A DNA stretch of 64,000 nt from Bacteroides neonati (GCF_000499785.1 NZ_HG726019.1:1-64000), one strand, 5' to 3'; shown: positions 1 through 8,136, counted from the first letter of the stretch. A program made the numbers and translations. Notes: generated by a model not told the origin, from the letters alone.

Positions 1-7
1 TATAGAT

Positions 8-21
8 CCTTAAATCCGCAG
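8..21 (+). repeat. IS left terminal inverted repeat
   Basis: CCTTAAATCCGCAG. It pairs with the reverse complement of 1581-1594 with one mismatch (T/C at the fourth base) and is preceded by the TAGAT target copy at 3-7. Confidence 0.9.
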
Positions 22-42
22 TCATATTATTTTCAGAGAATC

Positions 43-78
43 CAAACACTTGAGGATGAATAACATCCTCAAGGTTTG
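43..78 (+). other. Hairpin in IS left end upstream of the transposase
   Basis: CTTGAGGATG (49-58) pairs perfectly with CATCCTCAAG (64-73) around a 5-nt loop. The stem extends outward with CAAAC (43-47) and GTTTG (74-78) past one bulged A. It lies between the left terminus and the transposase start. By analogy with other insertion sequences it could block translation from transcripts reading in from outside, but no ribosome site is visibly masked, so this is inference. Confidence 0.5.
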
Positions 79-140
79 GTTATGTCACAAGATTCACCTA
101 AATTAGTGCTACCAAACAAACCATAAAGGTACTTGTGCAT

Positions 141-1424
141 ATGACAACAAAAATAGCCATAAAATCAGATAATATCACTCCTTTTGGGGGTATATTTTAC
201 GCAATGGATGAATTTTCTCGTTTAGGACTGAATTCCGTGATCGATAAATCTTTAGGATTACGTTCTTCCTACGCCGGTTACCAATATAGCGAAATTATTT
301 CGAGCCTATTTTGGATCTACTATTGCGGCGGTGACCACATCGAAGATATCGGCAAACACCTTGGCAAACATCTTGAATTACGCCCGGATACTGAAATCCC
401 CAGTCCGGATACTTTATTGAGAGGCATAAAAGAACTCGCAGAATTGGATATCCACTATACTTCCCAAAAAGGAGCAAGCTATGCTTTCAATAAGGCGGAA
501 CAGCTTAATAGTTTGATGCTCGATATGCTCCTTCAAACAGAACAACTCAAGCCAAACACGCTTTATAACTTGGACTTCGACCACCAGTTTATTCCCACAG
601 AAAAGTATGACACTCAGTATTCTTACAAGAAAAAACGTGGTTATTTCCCCGGCACGGCAACTATTGGTGGTAACATTGTTGGTGTGGAAAATCGGGCCGC
701 AAACGCAAATGTCCGTTTTCGTCAAGCGGATACGCTCCAACGGACTTTTCGTCGTTTGGCCGATAGGGGAATATTCATAGACCGTTGCCGGATGGACTGT
801 GGTTCTTATTCGGAAGAGATTATCCGTATGACACATGGCTACTGCAACAAGTTCTACATACGAGCCGGCAAATGTCAGTCTCTGTATGAAGAAATGACGA
901 AAATCACAGATTGGAAAAAAGAAGAAATCAACTTCGAGAATTATGAAGTGACCTCCATACCTTTTACTTCCTTTTTGCAAGAAGAAAACTACCGACTTGT
1001 TATTCAAAGGCAAAAGCGTAAGGACAACCAATTGGACCTATTTGATGGTGAATACACCTATCGGTGCATCTTAACCAATGACCATGAAAGTTCTGAAAAA
1101 GACATTGTACTCTTCTACAATGCTCGTGGAGCCTGTGAAAGAACATTCGACATGATGAATAACGATTTCGGGTGGAGTCATCTTCCCTGTTCATTCCTCA
1201 AAGAGAATACAGTATTCCTGCTACTTACAGCCATGGCTAAAAACTTTTATGCTTACCTTATTGAGAAGGTTGCAGCCGTGTTTGAAGATATTGAACCGGT
1301 AAGCCGAGTCAAACGATTTATCTTTCGATTCATTACAGTTCCTGCGAAATGGGTAAAGACAGGCAGACAATGGGTACTCAATATTTATTCCGACAAACCA
1401 TACAAGTTGCTTTGGAGTCCGTAA
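141..1424 (+). CDS. IS1380 family transposase
   Basis: DDE-type transposase that cuts and joins the ends of the surrounding element. About 427 residues, the usual full length for the family. Acidic residues consistent with the catalytic core are seen in FDHQF (about residue 148) and DCGSYSEE (about residue 221), followed by an Asn/Gly-rich C-terminal half with the NNDFGWSHLP segment typical of IS1380 proteins. I chose ATG 141; a GTG at 135 in the same frame would add two residues. It is the only gene in the element, is uninterrupted, and its borders and target duplication are intact, so the element may be active. Confidence 0.9.
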   Translation: MTTKIAIKSDNITPFGGIFYAMDEFSRLGLNSVIDKSLGLRSSYAGYQYSEIISSLFWIYYCGGDHIEDIGKHLGKHLELRPDTEIPSPDTLLRGIKELAELDIHYTSQKGASYAFNKAEQLNSLMLDMLLQTEQLKPNTLYNLDFDHQFIPTEKYDTQYSYKKKRGYFPGTATIGGNIVGVENRAANANVRFRQADTLQRTFRRLADRGIFIDRCRMDCGSYSEEIIRMTHGYCNKFYIRAGKCQSLYEEMTKITDWKKEEINFENYEVTSIPFTSFLQEENYRLVIQRQKRKDNQLDLFDGEYTYRCILTNDHESSEKDIVLFYNARGACERTFDMMNNDFGWSHLPCSFLKENTVFLLLTAMAKNFYAYLIEKVAAVFEDIEPVSRVKRFIFRFITVPAKWVKTGRQWVLNIYSDKPYKLLWSP

Positions 1425-1569
1425 AAACAACTTTTCGTGGGATTACTTATGCCTTCAGCTAACTGGGGAAAGGGGAAGCTATGCCCTATAACCTGAAATC
1501 AAGGAGAAAAGCAGGGGGAAAAGCTACGAGTAGGAACTATTAGGTGAATTAAATCGCTATTTGAATCAG

Positions 1570-2661
1570 TTATAAATTAGCTGCGGATTTGAGGTAGATA
1601 AAAGAGCCATCGGTAGCCAAAGCCGGGTAAGAAATCTCTTCCGGTAAATTAGCTAATTGTTTCCATTCTCCAGATAATAAGTTATAACGATCAGTTCTAT
1701 CTGTTGCGATAGATCGCCGACCACCCAAGAAGTATATATCATTATCGACTAAGAAACCATTCATTTCGCGCCTCATTTCCTCAGGAATAGTCCCAAGCTC
1801 ATACCAATGCCCTGTCTTCAAATTAAGCGCGTGAACTTTATCAGCATACACCCTCTCTTTGACCGACCCACCAATCAGGTACAGATTATCTTGGTAGACA
1901 ACAGAAGTAAAGTTTACAGCTTGGTGAGGATTAAGTGGCTCAACATAGACTGTGTCTTTTATCAAATCATATACCTCCATGGTAGCATCAGTATAATCAA
2001 TCTTCCTGTTGGTCGAATACCGTTTACCACCCAATATGAAAGCACGATTGTTATACAGATGTGCCTTATGACAAGATCGAGGGACGAATTTATGCCGACT
2101 CACTGTCCATGAGTCGGTTTCAATATCATAGATATACATCTTCGATGAACGAAACTCTACTGCTTCTGTACCTTGACTAAATTTTCCAGTCGCAGGTCTC
2201 ACAAACGTTTCATCACCCGCTACAACATAGAGCTTCCCTTCAGATGCAAAGCTGGCAAATGAGTATAAAGGTACAGGCAACGAAGAAAGTTTAAAATACT
2301 CTAATTCAATGGGCGCATGCCTACCCCTTACCTTTACTTCGTCTAAGTTCTGTACAAATTCATCTAAATGCACTAAATAGTGTCCTTGGCGTAGTTGCTC
2401 AACCGTTAGTTTCTGTAACCGATACCCTACATAAGAAAACACAACGAGATCCGTATCTTTTCGCTTCTTTAGCATCGCAAGATCGAACTGACCGTCGTTG
2501 TTGGTAATTCCTAGCCCCATAGTATCTGTTTGAAAGTAGATATTCACACCGGCCAAAGGAAGCATTGTGTGGGCATCCACTACCACTCCCTTTGTCTGAG
2601 CACAAAGAGGATACATATTTAAACTTACCACAAAACAGATCAGTAAATAACGTATTTTCAT
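1570..2661 (-). CDS. Kelch-repeat protein with CarboxypepD_reg-like domain, 3' end cut off by IS
   Basis: Exported protein with a signal peptide (residues 1-22, ending LCAQ), a CarboxypepD_reg-like beta-sandwich (about 23-110, with FSYVGY typical of that fold in Bacteroides surface proteins) and at least three kelch blades (about 135-357, with VVAGDE, FILGGK, YLIGGS and YFLGGR strand ends). Kelch propellers bind glycans or proteins; the ligand is unknown. The IS inserts just after SFIYL. The last six codons and the stop at 1570-1572 come from the IS, and the rest of the gene would lie left of the window: joining the flanks across one TAGAT copy restores SFIY in frame. Probably non-functional as a propeller. 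It starts 34 bp after the DUF4488 gene with no obvious promoter between, so the two are likely co-transcribed. Confidence 0.82.
   Translation of the reverse strand: MKIRYLLICFVVSLNMYPLCAQTKGVVVDAHTMLPLAGVNIYFQTDTMGLGITNNDGQFDLAMLKKRKDTDLVVFSYVGYRLQKLTVEQLRQGHYLVHLDEFVQNLDEVKVRGRHAPIELEYFKLSSLPVPLYSFASFASEGKLYVVAGDETFVRPATGKFSQGTEAVEFRSSKMYIYDIETDSWTVSRHKFVPRSCHKAHLYNNRAFILGGKRYSTNRKIDYTDATMEVYDLIKDTVYVEPLNPHQAVNFTSVVYQDNLYLIGGSVKERVYADKVHALNLKTGHWYELGTIPEEMRREMNGFLVDNDIYFLGGRRSIATDRTDRYNLLSGEWKQLANLPEEISYPALATDGSFIYLKSAANL
1581..1594 (-). repeat. IS right terminal inverted repeat
   Basis: CTGCGGATTTGAGG, the partner of 8-21, followed by the second TAGAT target copy at 1595-1599. Read on the minus strand it supplies the last codons of the truncated kelch gene. 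Confidence 0.9.
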
Positions 2662-2695
2662 TACGATACTATCTTAAGGTATCAACAAACAGGTT

Positions 2696-3193
2696 TTATA
2701 GTTCAATATCTACCGGAAATTTAGACGGCATTTTCAATCGCTTCCAAGTTTCGTGAAACCATGAATTGAGTTCATTCCCATCCAAATCCTTTTCAATGTA
2801 ATATTTCAAATGGAGTAAGCCTTCATCTACCAGCTCGAATTGAATAACATTTTCTCTGTTATCCAACATCGGAAGGCGAATGTTTTTAGCAATATTTTCC
2901 TTATAACTATTATCGGTAAGTTGTGTATATGTGCCATAACCGGTAATAATTGCATCCGAACCCGGAGTGAGAGTGAAGTTCACAATACTTCCGTCCGTGC
3001 TCAGTACCTTAAACGTATTACTGGCCTTCAATACCCCCGGAACATCGGGAAGCTCCGATACATAATGGCATAGTTGCCAGATTCCTTTTAAATTAGCAGT
3101 TTGGAACGCTACTTCTTTCTGAGCCATTGCACCTGTTACCCCCAACAGCATCGCTGTCAGCATGGTAAAGAAATAAGTCTTCTTCATATTCAT
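2696..3193 (-). CDS. DUF4488 domain-containing secreted protein
   Basis: 165-residue protein with a signal peptide (residues 1-25, ending AMAQ) and one small domain of the lipocalin-like DUF4488 kind common in Bacteroides. The features used are the early [12 protein letters not shown] stretch, a central [13 protein letters not shown] and the closing [13 protein letters not shown] segment. Function is unknown; by fold, binding of a small ligand in the periplasm is possible. Starts at 3193 (MNMKK) and 3187 (MKK) are both open. A -7 box lies at 3231-3238, so it probably has its own promoter and reads into the kelch gene. Confidence 0.72.
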   Translation of the reverse strand: MNMKKTYFFTMLTAMLLGVTGAMAQKEVAFQTANLKGIWQLCHYVSELPDVPGVLKASNTFKVLSTDGSIVNFTLTPGSDAIITGYGTYTQLTDNSYKENIAKNIRLPMLDNRENVIQFELVDEGLLHLKYYIEKDLDGNELNSWFHETWKRLKMPSKFPVDIEL

Positions 3194-3230
3194 TCAATTA
3201 TTAGTTAACAGTAAGATAATCAGCGTGAGA

Positions 3231-3238
3231 CAAATATA
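3231..3238 (-). promoter_or_regulatory. Putative -7 element for DUF4488 gene
   Basis: TATATTTG on the minus strand matches TAnnTTTG and lies about 38 bp before the start codon at 3193. No clear -33 TTTG is seen. Confidence 0.45.
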
Positions 3239-3301
3239 AAGAATTTATTTTAAGAAATGAGTTTTTAAAGAAAATAAATGAAACGAAGCGATATCTTATA
3301 T

Positions 3302-4765
3302 CTACATTTCGGCCTCATCTATAAAAGGAATCCATTTGATAGACTCACCATCTTTCAGATAAGTATTATTCTTTTTATCTTTAATTGTTACATATCCATC
3401 TTTGGTAAATGTAATAATCCATTGATTCACCTCGCCGAAAGAAGGCGAGCTTGAACTCGGGATTGATGGCCTTGACCTTCTACTAGAGCCATCACTACCA
3501 TAAGATCTTCTAACTGAATTATTTTCGTAAGATGAAGATGGTCTTCTATTTCGATGAGGATAAGAAGTCCGAATGGAACCTCCAGAATTAGTCCTTTCGG
3601 TATTTTTTCTTTTAACTAATAAAGTATTGGATGTCTTATTATAATGACCCATAAAGTAAATTGGTTCTTCAGTCTCATCTCCTAATAACTCTTCTGAACT
3701 TTCGCTCATTAGATAAAACTGTATTGGATTATTTGTTGTACGCTTCAATATTTCCGCTATAATTTTAGTTTTTATCTTTTGATCGTCTGTTAATTTCCAT
3801 ATACCTACAGCATTATTTCTAACATGTCCCAATATCGAACTAGTTGTTGCATTAATCTCTTCTATCCAGCGTTTATAATTAAGAACTGATGTATCAAACT
3901 CTCCTCCAACAATGTATGTTTTGTCAGCCTGTATAGTCGAGCTTCCTACTTGCTCTATACGCAATTTAAAATCTTTGATACTGTTTGAGGTTTGAACCTT
4001 TTTATTTATCCCAGACTGAAGTGCAGACGCAATAGAAACCGAAAGATCCGTAAACTCATCTGTCTTATTGCTGGTCGTTTCGCCTGAGAAAATCATCTTT
4101 AATCGTCCACCTAATCTAATATCGGTAATCAGGTGGGTGCCAAAACTATTGATGATAGATTCGCCCGAAAAGTTTTTTAAGCTAACCTTAAAGTTGTCAG
4201 TCAAATAATACTTAAGCAACTCGGGAGAAGTATTACTTAAATAGTGTCTTTTGAAAACTCGTTCCACGTTGACATCATAAAAGCTGTGCTTAGACATACG
4301 TTCCAATGCATAACCATAGAACATGGACATTTTAAGCTTACCCCATGGGGCTATCTTAGAAAAATCAGCACTAGCACTGGTCGACAAGGAGTTTTTATAC
4401 TCAGCAAGATTCTCATAAAACAGCTGATTATCCATAACCCCTCCAAAAGGAGTTGTTCTTTCTACTTTTCCTGCCAACATATTTACTTCTATTCCCGTAT
4501 TCGGGTCAATTGCTTTTCCTGACTCGAAAGCATCTAAATCGACAATTTGATTCCGTACTCCATCCTTATCATCAAACGCAGCATATAATGCATTATACCC
4601 ATATCCGAGTAGATCATCTTTACCATCCCCCATGGTTCTTATTATAGTTACAAGAATCGGATTTTCTTTCTCAGGGGTTTCTTTAATATCAGCGATCTCC
4701 TCTTTCTGACAGGAGAAGAAGAAAAATGTGATGATAAAAGAAGCACATAAAACGTTTTTATTCAT
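3302..4765 (-). CDS. MACPF-domain lipoprotein (perforin-like)
   Basis: 487-residue lipoprotein: hydrophobic signal and lipobox with Cys19 (FFFFSC). The MACPF core spans roughly residues 40-345. It carries the family signature as FGTHL-x6-GG at 208-220 (consensus Y/W-G-T/S-H-F/Y-x6-G-G), two flanking segments that could form the membrane-inserting hairpins, and a closing GIWKLTDDQK. Residues about 389-443 are Ser/Arg/Asn/Gly-rich low complexity, followed by a 45-residue beta-rich tail (NQWIITFTKDGYVTIKD). Bacteroidales MACPF proteins include antimicrobial toxins (BSAPs) that kill related strains; this role is inferred here, since no receptor or immunity gene is recognised. It lies 34 bp after a CDC-like gene on the same strand and is probably co-transcribed with it. 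Confidence 0.85.
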   Translation of the reverse strand: MNKNVLCASFIITFFFFSCQKEEIADIKETPEKENPILVTIIRTMGDGKDDLLGYGYNALYAAFDDKDGVRNQIVDLDAFESGKAIDPNTGIEVNMLAGKVERTTPFGGVMDNQLFYENLAEYKNSLSTSASADFSKIAPWGKLKMSMFYGYALERMSKHSFYDVNVERVFKRHYLSNTSPELLKYYLTDNFKVSLKNFSGESIINSFGTHLITDIRLGGRLKMIFSGETTSNKTDEFTDLSVSIASALQSGINKKVQTSNSIKDFKLRIEQVGSSTIQADKTYIVGGEFDTSVLNYKRWIEEINATTSSILGHVRNNAVGIWKLTDDQKIKTKIIAEILKRTTNNPIQFYLMSESSEELLGDETEEPIYFMGHYNKTSNTLLVKRKNTERTNSGGSIRTSYPHRNRRPSSSYENNSVRRSYGSDGSSRRSRPSIPSSSSPSFGEVNQWIITFTKDGYVTIKDKKNNTYLKDGESIKWIPFIDEAEM

Positions 4766-4799
4766 AGTTACACTAAATTAGTAAGTTAAGAACCCATTG

Positions 4800-5858
4800 C
4801 TACTTTTCAAAAATAGAGTTGTCTTGTGCAGAATACCCTTTGCAGAATATTGGATATCCGTATAGCTGCCCATTGGAGAAAGGTTTCTCTACAAATCTCT
4901 TTAGGTCATCAAAGCTTGCTTTTATATCAGCTTCTTGATTAACATCCGAAACCGTCAATAAAATAATTTGTGATTCATTCAAGACCCCATCTGGCTTCTC
5001 ATAAGCATCAACAAATGAGGTCTTAAATGCAGTCAATACATCTTTATAAGAATGATCGCTTGCAATTACAAAATAAGCGGCGACTCCATAAGTCAAAGCG
5101 CGTATATAGACTAGATCAGTCAAGTTGGAAGGGGTATTTATAAACAATCCCTGTGCAGGTACATCCATGGAAACGGTAAAGCCTTTAAATACAATTTCTC
5201 CTATTGATAAACTCTTTATATGATTCAGATTAAATTCCTGACGGGTAATTTTCTCAAGCGTTTTGCCAAAATCTTTATTGTCGGGAAAACAAGATTCTAT
5301 ATTAGATAATGATTGTAGGTTCGCAAGCCTGCCTTTATATGGTTGAAAAGAGCGAGTATAGCTTTTATACTCATCAGAATTCACTGCCTCCTTCATTTTT
5401 TGTAGATATTCAGTTCCTCTGGGATTCTCCATACGCCCTATATATGGGATTGAAAAATTGAATAGTAAGTCGATCGGATATTTGCCATCCGTGACTTCCT
5501 TATCAAAAGAAGTTGCAAAAGTGCTTTGAGGGAAAGTTGCACCCACATAGAGATAGGGAGGGCTTGCAAGAGATAGCCAATTTTGTACCCCCAAATATCT
5601 AGTTCCTATAAAAACACCGTCGGTTATAGGAGATTCGCGATCAATAAGCTTATCCCATGTTGGGCTAAAATCCTTTGATGTAGTCTTTTCTGAATCTGGA
5701 AATAATGTTTTATCATTCTCCTCCGGGAGTAGCTCCTGTCTTTCACATGCAGTAAACATAAAGGAAGCTATACATGAGAAAGTCATAGAAACAACAATGC
5801 CAAAGACTGTTTCTGGCAGTTTATGATAACGAGTCCTCTTTAGAATTATCTTTTTCAT
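4800..5858 (-). CDS. CDC-like (MACPF/CDC superfamily) lipoprotein without domain 4
   Basis: 352 residues from ATG 5858; earlier in-frame ATGs exist up to 5945, but a -7 box at 5953-5960 would put transcription start near 5946, and only this start gives a clean signal with lipobox Cys38 (FMFTAC). The mature part aligns by eye with cholesterol-dependent cytolysin domains 1-3: LYVGATF (CDC tYPGAL), KYPIDLLFNF, FKGFTVSMDVP (CDC YKQIFYTVSADLP), VYIRALTYGVAAYFVI (CDC VSNVAYGRTIYVKL), KDVLTAFK (CDC DVQAAFKA) and GYPIFCKGYSAQDNSI (CDC YPISYTSVFLKDNSV). It then stops where domain 4, with its undecapeptide and cholesterol-binding loops, would begin. CDC-like proteins of Bacteroidota are known to act in pairs; the adjacent MACPF gene is a candidate partner. 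The family assignment is motif-based. Confidence 0.68.
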   Translation of the reverse strand: MKKIILKRTRYHKLPETVFGIVVSMTFSCIASFMFTACERQELLPEENDKTLFPDSEKTTSKDFSPTWDKLIDRESPITDGVFIGTRYLGVQNWLSLASPPYLYVGATFPQSTFATSFDKEVTDGKYPIDLLFNFSIPYIGRMENPRGTEYLQKMKEAVNSDEYKSYTRSFQPYKGRLANLQSLSNIESCFPDNKDFGKTLEKITRQEFNLNHIKSLSIGEIVFKGFTVSMDVPAQGLFINTPSNLTDLVYIRALTYGVAAYFVIASDHSYKDVLTAFKTSFVDAYEKPDGVLNESQIILLTVSDVNQEADIKASFDDLKRFVEKPFSNGQLYGYPIFCKGYSAQDNSIFEK

Positions 5859-5952
5859 ATAGTTTAAAATCGGTTGTATTCTTATACCCTCAAACTTCAT
5901 GCGATACTCAGACTTCTCGTTCTTGGAACACAAGAGAAGGAGCAAGAAGGCA

Positions 5953-5960
5953 CAAATATA
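5953..5960 (-). promoter_or_regulatory. Putative -7 element for CDC-like/MACPF operon
   Basis: TATATTTG on the minus strand matches TAnnTTTG. It implies a leader of about 88 nt before ATG 5858 and argues against the 5945 start. Confidence 0.5.
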
Positions 5961-6057
5961 TCCACAACAACCGATAATGCCCTAAAATATAGTTCGCAAT
6001 TAATTCGCATTTGATATACAAACGAATTACAAAACCACATAAAAACGAGATAACCTC

Positions 6058-7812
6058 CTAAAAATCAACAATAAAAGAATCTAAATCTTTAGACGAACCG
6101 GGAACGCCGTGTATCTTTTTATAGAGCCTTTCTCGAATGCTCGACACAGAACTTCTTGCCTTAACCGTTAAATGAGCGATATCTGACAATACAACAGACA
6201 TCTTAAGAAGGTAACAAACACGCAGCTCTATCTCTGTGAAATTAGGATAAAGCGTATATAAACGATTCGTAAAATTATCAAAAGTAAGATCAAGTTCTAT
6301 TTGAAGCTTCTTCCAGTCCTCCTCTGTCAGCCTTGCTTGTGGGTCTTTACTTTTCTCTATGACAGTAAAATAGATAGCCGAGTGCCGGAATGCATCAAGC
6401 AATGTCTCCTGTTCGGCTCGCAAAGTGGCTATGCGGTGATTCTTTTCTTCCAACAAACGGCTCTTTATGGTCAATAGCTCTTCTTCGGCTTGGTTGTTTT
6501 GTTCCCGTGCAACAATGAGTTGTTTCTTTAAGAGCAAAATTTGGCTATTATTTGATTCTATTTGCTGCAAACTCTCTTTGTGAGTTTTTTCTTCAAAAAA
6601 GCGCAGCCTGCGTTCTTGCTTTAATTGTTGCTGCTTTTTTCTGTGCGCATTATAGGAAAATAGCATGACTGCAAATAGCAATACAAGCCCGCCGACAACC
6701 AGCTGATAAATGAATGTTTTTTTCTTCGCATTAGTTTGTGCAAGTTGTTCATTGTCTTTTTCGATGTGACGATAGTTGTACAGCATCTCTCCCTTTTTCA
6801 CCGACTCCGTATCAGTGATTCGCTGTAGAGAGTCCTGATAAATCAAATATTGATCTATATAAGCCAACGCTTCTTCATATTGAGCCTCGGCTCGCTCTAT
6901 CTGATATAACCTTAAATATGCACCTGTCTTAACATGCACATTCCCTATTTCCAAAGCCTTATGATAGCAGAGTTTTGCAGAATCAAGTTGACCTACTTCT
7001 TCATAATACTTCCCCCAAATTAATATATTTGATGCTATATTGCTTTGATAAGCCGAAGATTGACTAAGTGCTTCACGAGCCTCTTTATAACGCCCCAACT
7101 GAAGATACACACCCGACAATTCATTTTGAATAGCACGCATCCGCCGGATATCATTCATCTGTTTGGCTGCTCGATAACCTGCTTCGTAATAATACAGTGT
7201 ACTATCTACGTTATGTTGAGCCGTAAATGCCCTACCTATATCGCGCAACGCATAAGAGAGCAAAAGACTATCCTTTGCCAAAGAATAATAGTGATAAGCC
7301 TTTTTATGCATGGGCATCGCCTCATCATAGAGCTTTTGATACATATAGAGCGTACCCATCTGTGCGTACGTACGTGCCAATATCTGATATTCCTTTCCAT
7401 CTTCCGAGGCATCGACAGCCTGCAGAAAATAATTCAATGCACGTGGTGCATCGTGCATATCACGATACACACTGCCCAGGTAGTAATAAGCCTCCATCCG
7501 TTGAGCCGGTGTTCCGTGCTGCTCATAATAGTAGACCAAAGCTTTCATCAGCGAATCGCCGGTATGAGGAACGTAACATTTGTCATTCGCCTTTACTGTG
7601 AGCAGATGATAGTACATTTGCACTTCTTCACTTTGTTGCTGAATGCTATCCTTCAAACGAAGCAAAAGGTTTTTCGCGCTATCGGGTGCCAAATCCATTA
7701 GTTGTTCGGCCCGAAGCATCGTTGTAGGATAAGAAGAATAAGAAGAAGTGTGTTGACAAGAAAAAAGACTCAATAATATCCCCACACATACAAGTAACCG
7801 GATATAAGCCAT
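6058..7812 (-). CDS. Membrane-anchored TPR regulator with C-terminal HTH
   Basis: 584-residue protein with an N-terminal lipoprotein-like signal (Cys19, LFSC). TPR helices follow over about 60-330 (for example EAYYYLGSVYRDMHDAPRALNYFLQAV), then one transmembrane helix (about 367-385), a long charged coiled coil (about 390-480) and a LuxR-like helix-turn-helix region (LTEIELRVCYLLKMS to SSVSSIRERLYKKI, about 520-570). The layout suggests an outside or periplasmic sensor joined to a cytoplasmic DNA-binding end in one chain, a type common beside Bacteroides surface gene modules. It lies 199 bp upstream of the CDC-like/MACPF genes on the same strand, so it may control them; this is inferred from position. 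Confidence 0.78.
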   Translation of the reverse strand: MAYIRLLVCVGILLSLFSCQHTSSYSSYPTTMLRAEQLMDLAPDSAKNLLLRLKDSIQQQSEEVQMYYHLLTVKANDKCYVPHTGDSLMKALVYYYEQHGTPAQRMEAYYYLGSVYRDMHDAPRALNYFLQAVDASEDGKEYQILARTYAQMGTLYMYQKLYDEAMPMHKKAYHYYSLAKDSLLLSYALRDIGRAFTAQHNVDSTLYYYEAGYRAAKQMNDIRRMRAIQNELSGVYLQLGRYKEAREALSQSSAYQSNIASNILIWGKYYEEVGQLDSAKLCYHKALEIGNVHVKTGAYLRLYQIERAEAQYEEALAYIDQYLIYQDSLQRITDTESVKKGEMLYNYRHIEKDNEQLAQTNAKKKTFIYQLVVGGLVLLFAVMLFSYNAHRKKQQQLKQERRLRFFEEKTHKESLQQIESNNSQILLLKKQLIVAREQNNQAEEELLTIKSRLLEEKNHRIATLRAEQETLLDAFRHSAIYFTVIEKSKDPQARLTEEDWKKLQIELDLTFDNFTNRLYTLYPNFTEIELRVCYLLKMSVVLSDIAHLTVKARSSVSSIRERLYKKIHGVPGSSKDLDSFIVDF

Positions 7813-7835
7813 AGTAGTTGTAGATTAGTCTGAGA

Positions 7836-7843
7836 CAAATATA
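7836..7843 (-). promoter_or_regulatory. Putative -7 element for TPR/HTH regulator
   Basis: TATATTTG on the minus strand, 23 bp before the start codon at 7812; fits TAnnTTTG. A TTTG lies about 23 nt further upstream, slightly long for a -33 box. Confidence 0.5.
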
Positions 7844-7955
7844 GTTTATTTTTGATCAATAGCAATCAAAAACAAGTATAAGTTAACAGCATCTCTCGGA
7901 TAATCTATGATCATTCTGCACGTGAGCTAACTCATTTTCTTTCATCTTTTTAGTC

Positions 7956-8043
7956 GTCGGCTTGCAAGCCGACAATGGTCGTTTTATAAGGCGACAATAG
8001 TCGGTATGCAAGCCGCTCATTGTCGCCTTGCATACCGACTATT
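7956..8043. repeat. Nested palindrome cluster in intergenic region
   Basis: The 324-bp gap between 7813 and 8136 has no gene. It holds an 18-bp perfect palindrome GTCGGCTTGCAAGCCGAC (7956-7973) and a 17-bp perfect inverted repeat, AATAGTCGGTATGCAAG (7996-8012) with CTTGCATACCGACTATT (8027-8043). There are also two competing short pairings: GCGACAAT (7991-7998) with ATTGTCGC (8019-8026), and CGACAATG (7970-7977) with CATTGTCG (8018-8025). The parts share the core GTCGG-TGCAAGCCG, so the cluster looks built from copies of one unit. Function unknown: a dispersed repeat, a structured RNA or a protein-binding site are all possible. Confidence 0.75.
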
Positions 8044-8055
8044 AAAACGATCAAT

Positions 8056-8094
8056 AAAAAACAGATAACTTCCCTATAAAAGGAAGTTATCTGT
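8056..8094 (-). terminator. Rho-independent terminator after the PUL
   Basis: ACAGATAACTTCC (8061-8073) pairs perfectly with GGAAGTTATCTGT (8082-8094) around 8 nt. On the minus strand the stem is followed by a run of five T (8056-8060). It lies 43 bp past the stop of the GH3 gene. Confidence 0.8.
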
Positions 8095-8136
8095 CGGATG
8101 TTTTAGCATTGAATGATAGGACTCTATCAATCGATC

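Larger units (their letters stand above)
8..1594 (+). mobile_element. Complete IS1380-family insertion sequence
   Basis: A 1587-bp element bounded by 14-bp terminal inverted repeats (CCTTAAATCCGCAG at 8-21; CTGCGGATTTGAGG at 1581-1594, one mismatch). The 5-bp sequence TAGAT occurs directly outside both ends (3-7 and 1595-1599), a target-site duplication that shows transposition as a unit and little decay since. It holds one transposase gene on the plus strand. The family comes from the transposase, and IS1380 elements are known to make 4-5 bp duplications. It lies inside the kelch gene that runs leftward from 2661, so the insertion is also a gene disruption. Confidence 0.93.

Noticed and set aside
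414..1031. Long open frame on the minus strand inside the transposase gene
   Set aside because: No signal, domain or codon pattern of a gene; it mirrors the transposase frame.
5859..5945. Longer N-terminus for the CDC-like protein from ATG 5945
   Set aside because: Would put a charged 29-residue stretch before the signal and start almost at the predicted transcript start; ATG 5858 gives a normal lipoprotein signal.
7956..8043. Invertible promoter or CRISPR-like array
   Set aside because: No -7/-33 pair lies between the inverted arms, and there are no regular repeat-spacer units.
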